From NCBI GenBank assembly GCA_039105265.1, contig JAPFFF010000003.1:62001-126000 (forward strand): a stretch of DNA of 64,000 nt, given 5' to 3'. A program made the translations under genes and the position numbers. Below, piece by piece: positions 38,467 through 48,429 of the stretch (position 1 is its first letter; each line of letters opens with the position of its first letter). The notes below the pieces were generated by a model, which was not told the DNA's origin, searched no databases, and saw only the letters and a list, made by a program, of their open reading frames with translations. The stretch is from Tritrichomonas musculus. Lineage: Eukaryota > Parabasalia > Tritrichomonadida > Tritrichomonadidae.

Positions 38467-39645
38467 TTAAATTGATTTGAAGCTATATTTGTATTGGTTC
38501 CTTTTCCGATTTATTTTCTTCATAACCTTGTTTACATTAATGTTTTCCTTTAATACAATACCAATAATTGCGATTAATGATATAATGACAAATATCGCAA
38601 TTCCTCTTAGAAGAGGGCTATGTCTAGAAGTATAAACATGTATTACTCTTTGGTCAGGAGATTCTTCAAGAATAGCAAACCAATCTTTCCCTGATGTTAT
38701 TTTAGTAAATTTTCCATTTTTTTGTATTTGTTTGGGAACAATGATTTCTTCTCTTGTAATATATGAAAGTCTGTCATAAAAAATAACTGTTCCTTCACTT
38801 GTAACGGATATTATATTCTGATCAATTTGAGTAAATGATTCAATCGGTGTTTCTAATTCTTTCATAACTGACCAGCCATCGAATGACGAATATTTATATA
38901 TTATAAATTTGTGAATTTCTGGAAATACAATTCCAACCTGTCTTTCGTTGAGAAATTGGATAATTGGTTGCTTTGTGCGACTTGTAATAGCTGGAGAGTG
39001 AGGAACAGTAAATGAAGTTATTTTACTACTCGTATTTGAAAAAAAGTTTACAATTGCATTTCCACTTTCAATATCACGAGAAATTGTAATAATAATTGAT
39101 CCATTTTTTGATACAGCAACGCCATGCCCAAATAAATCTATTGATGAAGAAGGGGAATGAAGCTTTGTGATATTGTTTTCAGTTAAAATGATGCAATCTG
39201 AAGATGAAAAAGGAGAGCACAAAATTTGTAAATTTCCTTTATTGGATGTAGCAAATGATTCACCATATGGTATTTGCGGAAAGTCTGATAATCGTTGCAT
39301 TGTAAAAACAGGAGGTATTATTCTGTATAATAATGGTCCTGGGTTGCCCCATCTAAATGCTGATGCAGGAGCTGTAGCATAGAAACCAAATCTAAATGTT
39401 GATATTTGTGTGCCAAGCGAATAGCAAGGGCCTGTAATAGTTTGAATTGCTCCAACACGAGATTGTCCGATAGAATAAATCACTAAATGAGGAGGAAAAG
39501 AATTAATAGAATCTGATACTTCTGCTACACAAAGCATATGCTTGAATCCGGAAATTTCAACTTTTGCTGGCTTTGAACTTATTTTTACTGAATTAAAATA
39601 ATTGAATTGAGATAAAATAAAAGGAATAAAAACAAATATTATCAT
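38467..39645 (-). CDS. type I membrane protein with propeller-like ectodomain
   Basis: 392 residues, ATG at 39645. The first 14 residues (MIIFVFIPFILSQF) form a short signal peptide; a single transmembrane helix lies at about 348-365, followed by a basic tail (KKINRKRNQYKY). The ectodomain is rich in beta-strand and shows repeated strand-turn blocks such as DLFGHGVAVSKNGSIIITIS, similar in rhythm to FG-GAP/beta-propeller proteins. No enzymatic motif is visible and no named family is recognised. A surface or endomembrane receptor role is inference. It diverges from the BTB/discoidin-type gene with about 74 bp between starts. Confidence 0.75.
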   Translation of the reverse strand: MIIFVFIPFILSQFNYFNSVKISSKPAKVEISGFKHMLCVAEVSDSINSFPPHLVIYSIGQSRVGAIQTITGPCYSLGTQISTFRFGFYATAPASAFRWGNPGPLLYRIIPPVFTMQRLSDFPQIPYGESFATSNKGNLQILCSPFSSSDCIILTENNITKLHSPSSSIDLFGHGVAVSKNGSIIITISRDIESGNAIVNFFSNTSSKITSFTVPHSPAITSRTKQPIIQFLNERQVGIVFPEIHKFIIYKYSSFDGWSVMKELETPIESFTQIDQNIISVTSEGTVIFYDRLSYITREEIIVPKQIQKNGKFTKITSGKDWFAILEESPDQRVIHVYTSRHSPLLRGIAIFVIISLIAIIGIVLKENINVNKVMKKINRKRNQYKYSFKSI

Positions 39646-39719
39646 AATAACATAACTTTTTACGAATTAATTTGGTCATTTAAATTTTTAGCTAATGTAC
39701 GTTAACAAAATCAAATTTG

Positions 39720-40859
39720 ATGCGATTAACATCGTTTGGGTTTTCTCCTTCGATTTTAAAGGCAATAAATGAACACATCAAAGATTTTCAATTTACTTCG
39801 ACTAATTTTGTTTACAAATGTAATATAAAAGCAGCAATTTTAATCGCTCCTATTATTAAGGATCTCATCAAAGAGAATCCAAATATTAATTGCTTAGAAA
39901 TTACGGTACAAATCCCCAAGCCATTTTTACTTCTCTTATTTAATACATTATCAGGTAATCAATTGATGATTAGCAGAAAAAATGCAAATCTATATTTACC
40001 ACTTGCAGAATTTCTGCATAATGATGATCTTAAAAAATGTATTTATATGGTATCAAATAAAAGTGTTATCCCGTCTGAGTTTATATCATACGTTTTGAAT
40101 CAAGATCAGAAAGGATTAACAATACTTCATGATTTAAGATATATATCATCTAATTTCAACCATTTTTATAGAGATCCGTCAATAAATTTGTTATCGCATA
40201 GCCAGCTTAAAGCGGTACTAGATGGTGTGAAAGTTTCAAATGAAAATAGAAAACATGTGAAGGAATATTATAAAAAATTAACAAATCAAACAAATACCCT
40301 TGAAAATTATTTTGTTTTTTCATCCTCTGTTACTCGAAACACAAATATTGAATTGTCATACGAAGAAGATAATGAATTGCTTGGTATTATTGCTAATTTA
40401 ACTGCACTAGCAGGAAAAAATATATATGATAATAGAATAATATTCATTAACACGCCAGTTCCTGTAAAAAATTTGCATAATATCGTAGATTTAAAAAATC
40501 AATCGTCAACAATACGAATTTTATGCAATTCAACTAATTATATACAATATGATTTTAGAGAAAGGCAGATTGCATTGACATCAGTAACAATTCAAGTAGG
40601 AAATAATGAAATGGAAAGTCCAGATCATTGGGCCATTTTTGGATCAAATAATTTCCAAGATTGGAATGTTTTAATTGAGATTAATAACGATAAAAGATTG
40701 AAGCATCAATTTGCAATTCAAAATTATAAATGTTCAGAATCATCATATTATAGATATATAATGTTTCTGCAAAATCATAATTTTTCGAATCGAAAAAGTA
40801 ATCAGAATGTTATCAATTTATCATCGATTGAATTTTTTGGAAAACTTACTGTTATTTAA
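39720..40859 (+). CDS. BTB-like protein with F5/8 type C (discoidin) domain
   Basis: 379 residues from the ATG at 39720. The N-terminal half has a BTB/POZ-like core (YKCNIKAAILIAPIIKDLI ... LEITVQIPKPFLLLLFNTLSGN). The C-terminal 130 residues resemble a discoidin/F5-F8 type C fold: YIQYDFRERQIALTSVTIQ, then DHWAIFGSNNFQDWNVL, then YYRYIMF and a final SSIEFFGKL strand. This architecture is a large, lineage-expanded family in trichomonads, usually without known partners. Intracellular location is expected because no signal peptide is seen. A TCATTTAAA motif lies about 43 bases upstream within the short divergent promoter. Confidence 0.75.
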   Translation: MRLTSFGFSPSILKAINEHIKDFQFTSTNFVYKCNIKAAILIAPIIKDLIKENPNINCLEITVQIPKPFLLLLFNTLSGNQLMISRKNANLYLPLAEFLHNDDLKKCIYMVSNKSVIPSEFISYVLNQDQKGLTILHDLRYISSNFNHFYRDPSINLLSHSQLKAVLDGVKVSNENRKHVKEYYKKLTNQTNTLENYFVFSSSVTRNTNIELSYEEDNELLGIIANLTALAGKNIYDNRIIFINTPVPVKNLHNIVDLKNQSSTIRILCNSTNYIQYDFRERQIALTSVTIQVGNNEMESPDHWAIFGSNNFQDWNVLIEINNDKRLKHQFAIQNYKCSESSYYRYIMFLQNHNFSNRKSNQNVINLSSIEFFGKLTVI

Positions 40860-41048
40860 AGTAGAGAGAACTAAACAACTTCCTGTTTAAAGCGTGGTTG
40901 ACAGAGTTGTATAAATGTAAATTAAGAAAAAAAATTTCTTTGTTGAAAGGAAGTTTTAAAAGTATACTGTATAATATGTGTCGCAAATTATTAGCAACAA
41001 AAGAAATTTATATAATAATAATAAATATTAATATTCTATATAAACAAA

Positions 41049-43649
41049 TCAAAGAGAATCTATTGTTTTTGTTATATCCAATGAGCAATCTTTTGTTTTC
41101 TGAGCAAGATTTTGTAATTCTTTTGCATAATTTAAGAGTTGATTTGAATAATCAGTAAGGCGTTTATAATTGGATTCAAATGATTCATCAAAGGGATTTA
41201 ATATATTTACAACTTCTTTTAATTGTTTTTGTGCATCAATTTCTCTTTGATCCGTAAGTTCCATGGTTAAATAAGAAGAGGCTTTATTCATTAGATCAGA
41301 AATTTGTTTTGATAATTGATTGATTTCATCTGATTTTTTATTTTGTATTGAAAGATTTGGATTCTCATCTTCATTTTCGTTATTGTCATCATCATCATTG
41401 TCATTGAGTAGAGGAGTTTTATTTAGCAATTTTTTGCCTTCATTTATACTTTTTATATCCTTTTTACCATAAAATGATCGTCTAAATATATCTTTTATTT
41501 CTTCTACATCATCACTATTATCGTTCTCGATTACATTTTGATCATTTGGTTTTCCATAGTCATCAAATCCTTGCTGGTTCAAGTTACTTTCATCATCAAA
41601 AGCTTCACCTTGAACTTCCTCTTCAAGCTGTGGTGAAGAAACATCAGAAATCTCATTGAATACCCATTGTGGTTGTGGGTTATTTGATCCAAGAATACTC
41701 TTAGAAATAGAAGAACGAGCTAAAGCATTGGATCCTGGCATCTCTTCATTGTTTTCTTCTTTTTGTTCGCCATCTAAAATATTGTGGATTATTTGAGGAA
41801 GCTTCCACCTCAGCATGCAGCCACTAAATGTAGAAACAATGATATCGTTTTCATGGAAAAGAATGTCTGTGATCTTAACAGCATATGTTTGAAATGATAA
41901 GATGATTTCGCCAGACATTGTATCGATAATTAGCACTTCTCCATCACTCATCGCTGCAGCTATAACGAGCCCAGAATGATGAATTATGGCCTTTATAGGG
42001 AAATCGCTGTATGAAAGACGATATGTTCTGAATATTTTGCCTGTATTTGTATCAAAAGCATGTAAATTCATATCTTCGCATGATGCAAAAACAAGTTGTG
42101 CTTGTTTTGCATAAGAAAGTGACATAAAGAGACTTGTTCCATTATATTCTGCATAAACGGCACATTTCAAATTTGGTAGATGGCAGAAAAACATCTTTGT
42201 GGAAGAAGTGCAAATAATACCAGTTTCCGTAAATGTTATATGCGTGATTGGAGAATCTGACAATTTTTTATCCATTGATAAAACAATATTGTCTGATGAT
42301 ATATTATAAACACGAAGATCACCATCTCCGCCACCTGTTGCAATGAGAGGAAGAGAAGGATGGGTTGCAATGCAGTGAACTGATTTTCCATTTTCCTTAA
42401 TTTCATTCATTTTTTGGAGATTTGAAGAATTAATTTTAAATAACGATCCATTGTCATCACCAGCAAAAAGGAATCTATCGTTGCTTGCTGATGTTATACA
42501 ACGAATTCCACTAATATCATTCAAATCTTTTTCATATTTTTTGAGCAAAACTTCGCCAATCAATGCTTGTGAAGAATTTTCATTTTCACTTTTAATTTCC
42601 CATGCTCGAATAAAGCCATCATTTCCAACTGAAATTAGCACTGTTTCCTCGTGAATCAGATGCATAGCACATATTGGACCGATTGAACTAGAAAAGGATA
42701 ATCTTGGTACTGTGTTGAGTTTTCTTTTCCAAAACATAATACATCCATCACTATATGCAGCAACAAGCGAATTTTTTAATACACCAACAGCAACCACGGA
42801 CTTATCTGGAGACAAAAAGCGCCCAAATAAATGCAATGGGATTGTGCGTTTTATGCCAAGAATTGAACCTTTCGTAGTTCCACAAACAATTAATTTCTCA
42901 TCAACAGACATTGAAGTTGTAGTGCCTCGATTCGTATTAAATGTTTTTAAAGACAACTGTTTTGAGATATTGCGTGAATTAAAAGAGCATAAAGTTCCAT
43001 TTGATGTCAAAGCATAACAAGTATTTGCCTGACAGTCAACAGCCACAAATTTACTATTTTTGTATGATAAAATATTGGCGTTAGTAACTTTTAATAAAAC
43101 TGGGCTTCCTTTATAAGTAACAGCAAGGTGAATAATTTTCAGCATTTTGTTGCCTGATACAAGAGCAATATTATCGTTCATACTAATATGTGTAGGGGTA
43201 ACAGGAAGATGATAATGTCCAAGAATCACTGGATTAGATTTCTTAAGATCCCATAAGAGTAAAAATGGCTGATCGCCTTTTCCAACTGTAATTAATCTTT
43301 TATTTGCATAATCAAGTGATAAGCATGAAAAACCTTTTTCTTTTGTGTTAATAACGATTATAGATTCAACATTATCGTATTTATCTCCTGTAAATGTTAA
43401 TACATAAACAGAAGATGAAGGCCCTGACTCGCCAACTGCAATAGAATTTCCAGTCCTTGAAAATGAAATAGCTGAAATTGTTCGGTTCGATACAATAATA
43501 TTATTCCTTTCACTCCCTTTCAATGATATAATGGATAAAAAACCACCAGATGGAAAAGCGCATGATTGAGTCTCATAATTGTATGAAAAGTTATTTCGTG
43601 TAATTGTTGACTGTCCAATAATTATATCAAGAGATGGTTCTGAGCTCAT
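41049..43649 (-). CDS. WD40 protein, WDR62/MAPKBP1-like, with C-terminal coiled coil
   Basis: 866 residues from the ATG at 43649 (MSSEPSLD). The N-terminal 600 residues form two WD40-type propellers. The first blades resemble WDR62/MAPKBP1: SCAFPSGGFLSIISLKG, then TISAISFSRTGNSIAVGESG, then LITVGKGDQPFLLLWDL. Later blades include ISVGNDGFIRAWEIK, IATGGGDGDLRVYNIS and HLPNLKCAVYAEY. An acidic linker (about 640-760) leads to a coiled coil at the end. WDR62 works at spindle poles and as a JNK scaffold in animals; flagellar WD proteins have related layouts, so the exact orthology is open. No signal peptide or membrane segment is seen. Confidence 0.6.
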   Translation of the reverse strand: MSSEPSLDIIIGQSTITRNNFSYNYETQSCAFPSGGFLSIISLKGSERNNIIVSNRTISAISFSRTGNSIAVGESGPSSSVYVLTFTGDKYDNVESIIVINTKEKGFSCLSLDYANKRLITVGKGDQPFLLLWDLKKSNPVILGHYHLPVTPTHISMNDNIALVSGNKMLKIIHLAVTYKGSPVLLKVTNANILSYKNSKFVAVDCQANTCYALTSNGTLCSFNSRNISKQLSLKTFNTNRGTTTSMSVDEKLIVCGTTKGSILGIKRTIPLHLFGRFLSPDKSVVAVGVLKNSLVAAYSDGCIMFWKRKLNTVPRLSFSSSIGPICAMHLIHEETVLISVGNDGFIRAWEIKSENENSSQALIGEVLLKKYEKDLNDISGIRCITSASNDRFLFAGDDNGSLFKINSSNLQKMNEIKENGKSVHCIATHPSLPLIATGGGDGDLRVYNISSDNIVLSMDKKLSDSPITHITFTETGIICTSSTKMFFCHLPNLKCAVYAEYNGTSLFMSLSYAKQAQLVFASCEDMNLHAFDTNTGKIFRTYRLSYSDFPIKAIIHHSGLVIAAAMSDGEVLIIDTMSGEIILSFQTYAVKITDILFHENDIIVSTFSGCMLRWKLPQIIHNILDGEQKEENNEEMPGSNALARSSISKSILGSNNPQPQWVFNEISDVSSPQLEEEVQGEAFDDESNLNQQGFDDYGKPNDQNVIENDNSDDVEEIKDIFRRSFYGKKDIKSINEGKKLLNKTPLLNDNDDDDNNENEDENPNLSIQNKKSDEINQLSKQISDLMNKASSYLTMELTDQREIDAQKQLKEVVNILNPFDESFESNYKRLTDYSNQLLNYAKELQNLAQKTKDCSLDITKTIDSL

Positions 43650-44008
43650 TAAATTCAAAATTTTGAAGATGTCAGTTTAAAAATGGAAATAACGATTTAT
43701 TTTACTTTGAATGAAATCAAATAAAGAAAAAAAAAAATAAATCATTGCATCATGAATTGATATTATAAGTGCCACTTTAACATTATATATATATTGAAAG
43801 CCAAATTTCAAATAATTAATACATATTTGTATATGATAAATCATTAATTGAGTAATTAATTTTGTATTTAGATGCAATAGTATTTGATATTTATTTTTAT
43901 TTATCAAAAAAAAAATTCGTATTCTTTTCTAATAATATAAATTTAAATTAACAATTTTAAAAAACTTAGAATTTTGTGTCATTCAGAAAATAAAATCACT
44001 CAAATTTT
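43650..44008. other. intergenic, divergent promoters
   Basis: AT-rich spacer between the WD40 gene and the exportin-like gene. A chance hydrophobic frame on the minus strand is not supported. Confidence 0.6.
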
Positions 44009-47000
44009 ATGATTTATCATTATGAAGAAGAAGATGATGATAATGATTATAATGATGATAAAGATGATGAATTGCATCAATTAGTTATGCAATGCGTTCA
44101 ATATTCGAATAATTTATATCAAGGAACAATTGAAGATCAGCAAAAAGCTTCTGGTTTTTTTTATGATTGGATTCAGCATCCAAAAGCTTTTATCATATGT
44201 TTAGAAATTTTAGAGCATTTCGATGATTTATATTCTAATTATACAGCTCTTAATGTAATTAATTCTCTCGTAACGTATAATTGGATTAACATTGACCCGC
44301 ATAGCAGAGAAAAATTAAAAGATATCTTATACCAAATTTTGCAAAGCGACCGAAATTCTTTAATTAATGATATGTGTTCAAAATTAATCTCCAGAGTTGC
44401 AATTCATGAATTCCCTGAATATTGGGAAGATTTTTTAATTGATTCCCTTACAAGAGGGAATTCATTAGTATTAATATACTATCTCGAAAACCTTGAAGAT
44501 AATCCAAATATCTCGCAAAATAAGAAAATTTTAATACACAAAATATTCATTTCTTATTTCGATCTAATTAAAGACGCAATTTTTAGCCAAGATGATATAA
44601 CCCCCCAATCATTATATCTTTACTCTTTAATATCTCAATGGGCCCCTCTAGAAAGAATCGTGAATGAAAAAATAATTCATCTTTTAACAACGCATTTGAT
44701 TGAAAACAATTTAACAAGAGACAATGCTATTAAATGTCTTGATGTGATTTTTATTCAACGCTGTGATTCGAAAAACGAATTTCCAAGAATACATAATTTA
44801 TTGTTGACAAACCTCTTTTCAGCAAGTAAAATGTATGCAGATGTTGCCGTGTTAATGGCCAATATTTTAACCGCGCATCTTGATTTTTTCGGAAAAGATA
44901 ATGGAATTATCAAAACAGTTAAAACAAAAGTTGAGCCAAAAACATCTGAAATTAATGAAAATGGTGAAGAAATACTTGTTTTCAACATATCTTTACCTCA
45001 ATATAATACAAATTATTATAATATCTATCCTTTTTATGATACATTTCATGATTGTTTCTTAATTCTTTCGAGCCCAGGATGGTGTTTGAATAAAACTGGT
45101 TCTAGTAATGATAGATTAAGCGGAAATTTTGATGATTCAGAAAATAGAAGTTATTTTGATTATGATGAAACCAATAATGATCAATCAAATTCAGATGATG
45201 ATAAAAGCAGATATGGATCAGATCTTTATTGGTCTACATGGTGTCAATTTCTTTCTTTTGCTGACAATCTTAATTGTGAAAAAGAAAAAAATTATATTAT
45301 TAAAATAATTCCTCAGCTTTTTTTTGAAATGACCTCTATTATTATGACCGTTGTTGAATACAGGATGATAGTTAACAGTGATGCAAGAAAATGTTTTTCT
45401 ATAATGATTAAAAATGAGCCGCAGTTTGTTATATCACAACTGGAATCTCAAAATTTATCACTTAATTTTCTTTACACGGTTTGCTGTTGTATAGAAAATA
45501 TGAATATTAATTATGCAAATCAATTTATAACTAAATTTTTAGTCCCAAATCAAGATCCATCAATGGTTATTTATATAATACAATGTATTGCGTTTTTTTT
45601 ACGGTTTCTCCCATCAAATGCTTTGCTTATCCAATATTTTATTGACATGTTTATCTTTTCGATGGATTTTCAGCCACCTAATTTACCATTACAATTATCA
45701 GCAACATCAGCATTAATGTATTTGTCAACATATTCATCACAGGACTTTTATTTTGACGATTACAAATTACTTAATATTCTTGATGCATTAATATCAAAAA
45801 TTGAGCCAGGTCCTTCACTTTTTGATCCTACGAATCAATCGCTTTTCATTATAGCTGCTCGTGTTATTAATGGCGTTAAAGATAATGAAGTTAGTTCTAA
45901 TTATATCAAAAGTGTTTTTCAAAGCATCAATTCTTTTATATATAGTAAATGCCCCACAATTTTAGATGATCAAATTGATAGCAATACGTTTTTAACCTTT
46001 AATCTTTGTATCAATCTCATAAATGATTTTAGTCGAAGATGCTATCAATTTGCTCAAATTGGTGGTGAATCTTTACTTAGTATGTGTTTATCGATCATTG
46101 ATTCTAAAAGTTCAAAAGATCGAGACCTAGAATTAATATATTCGTGTTATGAACTTTCTTGTTCAATCATATGTTATTGTATCGATTGGAATACTGCGGA
46201 ACCACTTACAAAAAAGATTTTGGAAACGCCTTTATCAGGTGAAAAAAGCCAATATGGTTTTGCTTTGAAGTTTTTGACAAGTATACATCAAAAGTTTCCA
46301 GACAGTATTTCAATATTTCCTATCATTTATGAAAATATTGTTGAAAGTTTAATGACTGAACTGGTTGATAATTCTCAATTTGTTTTAGATTATTTATTAA
46401 CAGTCAAATTTTGGAATTTCTGTTTTCAACTACCAATCGGATTTATGCAATGTGCAATTAATGAATTCCCTCTTATATGTATAAAGCCTGCATTGGTAAT
46501 TACCAAAGAATATTGTATTAACTACCAAATTCATTATATTGCTGCTTATATACGTAATGAGAAAGAAGCTGTTTTCCGTTTCTTATTAGAAATCTTAATT
46601 AATTCAATGTTTAACATTTATTTCCATGAAATCGTGAGATGCTTCATGTCGTTTTTCTTTGCTGTTAATCATCTTGACTTTAATGACATTAGTATTGTTT
46701 ATGAATCATTTTTACATATTCTGTATGATGTATTTTCTAATTCTGGTATGAGTCAATTAATTCAAAATCAAGAAGAGAGTAGCGAAGAATCAGTGAATTG
46801 GAAAGGAGATGAAAGATACTTCGTTTTTAGGAAGTTCTTAGAAACGTGTAAAGATAATTACATGGATCAGCAAAAAATGGAATTAGAATTAAGAAATTTG
46901 GTGGTTGCGTCTCATTGCTGTTTACTAACAATTTCAAACCTTTTTACAATTTCCGAGATTAAAAATCCATTATTATCATTTGAAATGCAACTTGATAAAA

Positions 47001-47113
47001 TTTTGAAAAAAATGAAGATAGATGAAGATGGAGATGAAAAAGATCAACAGGTCGAAAAAATGGAAATAGAAAGCCTTTTTAATGACATAAAGGATGAAGA
47101 TTTTGATAGTTAA
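44009..47113 (+). CDS. exportin/karyopherin-like HEAT protein
   Basis: 1034 residues, ATG at 44009. After an acidic start, residues about 40-160 look like the N-terminal part of an exportin: QKASGFFYDWIQHPKAFIICLEIL, LNVINSLVTYNW, and then SRVAIHEFPEYWEDFLIDSL, which recalls the 'r.a..dWP..W..fi.dl' helix of Exportin-1/-5 type receptors. The rest is a helical solenoid with an acidic C-terminal tail (KMKIDEDGDEKDQQVEKMEIE). Such proteins move cargo across the nuclear pore with Ran-GTP. Which exportin is not decidable by eye; the NES groove of CRM1 was not recognised. Transport direction is therefore inference. Confidence 0.6.
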   Translation: MIYHYEEEDDDNDYNDDKDDELHQLVMQCVQYSNNLYQGTIEDQQKASGFFYDWIQHPKAFIICLEILEHFDDLYSNYTALNVINSLVTYNWINIDPHSREKLKDILYQILQSDRNSLINDMCSKLISRVAIHEFPEYWEDFLIDSLTRGNSLVLIYYLENLEDNPNISQNKKILIHKIFISYFDLIKDAIFSQDDITPQSLYLYSLISQWAPLERIVNEKIIHLLTTHLIENNLTRDNAIKCLDVIFIQRCDSKNEFPRIHNLLLTNLFSASKMYADVAVLMANILTAHLDFFGKDNGIIKTVKTKVEPKTSEINENGEEILVFNISLPQYNTNYYNIYPFYDTFHDCFLILSSPGWCLNKTGSSNDRLSGNFDDSENRSYFDYDETNNDQSNSDDDKSRYGSDLYWSTWCQFLSFADNLNCEKEKNYIIKIIPQLFFEMTSIIMTVVEYRMIVNSDARKCFSIMIKNEPQFVISQLESQNLSLNFLYTVCCCIENMNINYANQFITKFLVPNQDPSMVIYIIQCIAFFLRFLPSNALLIQYFIDMFIFSMDFQPPNLPLQLSATSALMYLSTYSSQDFYFDDYKLLNILDALISKIEPGPSLFDPTNQSLFIIAARVINGVKDNEVSSNYIKSVFQSINSFIYSKCPTILDDQIDSNTFLTFNLCINLINDFSRRCYQFAQIGGESLLSMCLSIIDSKSSKDRDLELIYSCYELSCSIICYCIDWNTAEPLTKKILETPLSGEKSQYGFALKFLTSIHQKFPDSISIFPIIYENIVESLMTELVDNSQFVLDYLLTVKFWNFCFQLPIGFMQCAINEFPLICIKPALVITKEYCINYQIHYIAAYIRNEKEAVFRFLLEILINSMFNIYFHEIVRCFMSFFFAVNHLDFNDISIVYESFLHILYDVFSNSGMSQLIQNQEESSEESVNWKGDERYFVFRKFLETCKDNYMDQQKMELELRNLVVASHCCLLTISNLFTISEIKNPLLSFEMQLDKILKKMKIDEDGDEKDQQVEKMEIESLFNDIKDEDFDS

Positions 47114-47153
47114 TTTAAATTGAATATAAAATTTTCTATATAAAAAGTGAAGT

Positions 47154-47160
47154 TCATTTT
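47154..47160 (+). promoter_or_regulatory. initiator-like TCATTTT before SWIM gene
   Basis: TCATTTT with a putative +1 A at 47156, ten bases before the ATG at 47166. Spacing and sequence agree well with trichomonad Inr elements. Confidence 0.4.
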
Positions 47161-47165
47161 TAAAA

Positions 47166-47624
47166 ATGGATTATGGAGAAATAGCATTTCAAGAGATAAT
47201 AAAACAAATTGAAGGAAAAGGAGTCACGCATCAAAATCGTATGTTTCTTGAAGTAATTTTACCAAAGCAGCTAATTGAAAGAACAATGAAATTAATATAC
47301 CAAGAAGCAATAATTAAATATCATTGTGCAATGTTATCTGATAGATGTTTTTGGTCATTTAATACACGTGATAAGGCATATTGCGTTTTCTGTGATAATG
47401 ATACAAGCTTTTGCACTTGTCCTTCATATGAAAAAGATGTTATTCAAGAAGGTAGATATCCATTTTGCAAGCATATTCTTGCCACATATATTTGTAATGC
47501 TCTTCGTAAAAAAGGAGAGATAAAGCAATTTCAAATTGAAGATATCGATGATGATGAATTTGCTTCATCAATTGCTAAGGCTATGGCTCTTTCACTTTTT
47601 GGGAAGAAACAAGCCAAAATATGA
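47166..47624 (+). CDS. SWIM zinc-finger protein, ZSWIM7/SWS1-like
   Basis: 152 residues, ATG at 47166. The SWIM motif CxCx15CxH is complete: C83-x-C85 and C101-x-H103 (CTCPSYEKD ... PFCKHILA). Its setting, a preceding beta-hairpin (CFWSFNTRDKAYCVF) and a following helix (HILATYICNAL), closely follows ZSWIM7/SWS1, as does the total length (about 140 in human). In other eukaryotes SWS1 pairs with a Rad51 paralogue (SWSAP1 or Shu proteins) and promotes Rad51 filament formation in homologous recombination. MULE-type transposases also carry SWIM motifs, but they are much longer and have a DDE core, which is absent here. It sits 52 bp after the exportin-like gene with its own initiator-like motif. 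Confidence 0.7.
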   Translation: MDYGEIAFQEIIKQIEGKGVTHQNRMFLEVILPKQLIERTMKLIYQEAIIKYHCAMLSDRCFWSFNTRDKAYCVFCDNDTSFCTCPSYEKDVIQEGRYPFCKHILATYICNALRKKGEIKQFQIEDIDDDEFASSIAKAMALSLFGKKQAKI

Positions 47625-47747
47625 TTACAATTCTATCTATATTAAATATAAAAAAAAAAAAATATCTGATTTTGTTTTGTTTTTGAATTTTTTATTGAAA
47701 ATCACGCAAATGGCGCATTTTTAAATTGATGGTATTACTTGTTGATT

Positions 47748-47777
47748 ACTAACAGGTGTTGTTAGTTGGCCAACTAA
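47748..47777. promoter_or_regulatory. overlapping palindromes upstream of proteasome gene
   Basis: TTAGTTGGCCAACTAA (47762-47777) is a perfect 16-bp palindrome. Just before it, ACTAAC (47748) and GTTAGT (47761) form a second inverted pair. The block lies about 80-110 bases upstream of the ATG at 47857. It contains three AACTAA/ACTAAC-type half-sites, a layout expected for a dimeric or repeated DNA-binding factor. Function is inference. Confidence 0.35.
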
Positions 47778-47823
47778 TTTCAATAATAATCGATCTTTTA
47801 TCTCACATTTCATATATAGTTGG

Positions 47824-47840
47824 TCACTTTGTCACTTTTT
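47824..47840 (+). promoter_or_regulatory. initiator-like TCACTTT repeats before proteasome gene
   Basis: Two close copies, TCACTTT (47824) and TCACTTTTT (47832), lie 33 and 25 bases before the ATG at 47857. Either could be the trichomonad initiator. Confidence 0.35.
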
Positions 47841-47856
47841 GTTATAATATAAAAAA

Positions 47857-48429
47857 ATGCTCAGTGTTGTTGGACTTTGTGGACCAGAATGGGTTTTGCT
47901 CGCTGCTGATTCTTCTGTCTCTTCTTCAATTATTTGTATGAGCGAAGAATATGATCGTATTCGTGAAATTGGTAAATTTAATGCGCTTGCAATTGCTGGA
48001 CAAACAGGTGATGAATTGCAATTTTCAGAATATATTATCGGAAATGTCGCCCTTTACAAATTCACCAACTCGATTGAATTATCAACGGACGCCATCAGTC
48101 ATTTTATTCGTGATGAATTAAGAATTGCTATTCGAAGCAATCCATATGAAGTCAATATGCTTCTTGGCGGTTATGATACAAAGCCATCACTTTATTATTT
48201 GGATTATCTTGGAACTAGACAAAAAGTACCATTTGGTGCTCAAGGATATTGCGCTTACTTCGTTTCATCTATCTTCGATAAGTTTTATAAGCCAGATATG
48301 ACGCTTGATGAAGGAAAAGAATTATTAAAGAAAGCACTCAATCAAATCAAACAAAGATTTACAATCGCTCCTCATGGATTTATTGTTAAATTGGTCGACA
48401 AGGACGGAATTCATAAAATTGAACTCTAA
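47857..48429 (+). CDS. 20S proteasome subunit beta-4 (PSMB2 type)
   Basis: 190 residues, ATG at 47857. The protein aligns well along its whole length with PSMB2/Pre1: MLSVVGLCGPEWVLLAAD, then IREIGKFNALAIAGQTGDELQFSEYI, then NVALYKF, then YEVNMLLGGYDTKPSLYYLDYLG, and DKDGIHKI near the end. Beta-4 is a structural, non-catalytic subunit; as expected there is no propeptide and no N-terminal catalytic threonine. It acts in the 20S core particle in cytosol and nucleus. Promoter palindromes and initiator-like motifs lie upstream. Confidence 0.93.
   Translation: MLSVVGLCGPEWVLLAADSSVSSSIICMSEEYDRIREIGKFNALAIAGQTGDELQFSEYIIGNVALYKFTNSIELSTDAISHFIRDELRIAIRSNPYEVNMLLGGYDTKPSLYYLDYLGTRQKVPFGAQGYCAYFVSSIFDKFYKPDMTLDEGKELLKKALNQIKQRFTIAPHGFIVKLVDKDGIHKIEL

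Noticed and set aside
40898-41158. 86-codon plus-strand frame
   Set aside because: Overlaps the end of the WD40 gene in antisense and has a low-complexity N-terminal half.
43677-43907. 76-codon hydrophobic frame on the minus strand
   Set aside because: Low-complexity I/F/Y-rich translation of AT-rich intergenic DNA, with no family or promoter support.
47748-47766. ACTAAC as the branch/3' splice motif of a trichomonad intron
   Set aside because: The full ACTAACACACAG motif is absent, no upstream exon or GTATGT-type donor is in place, and the downstream gene starts cleanly at its own ATG.
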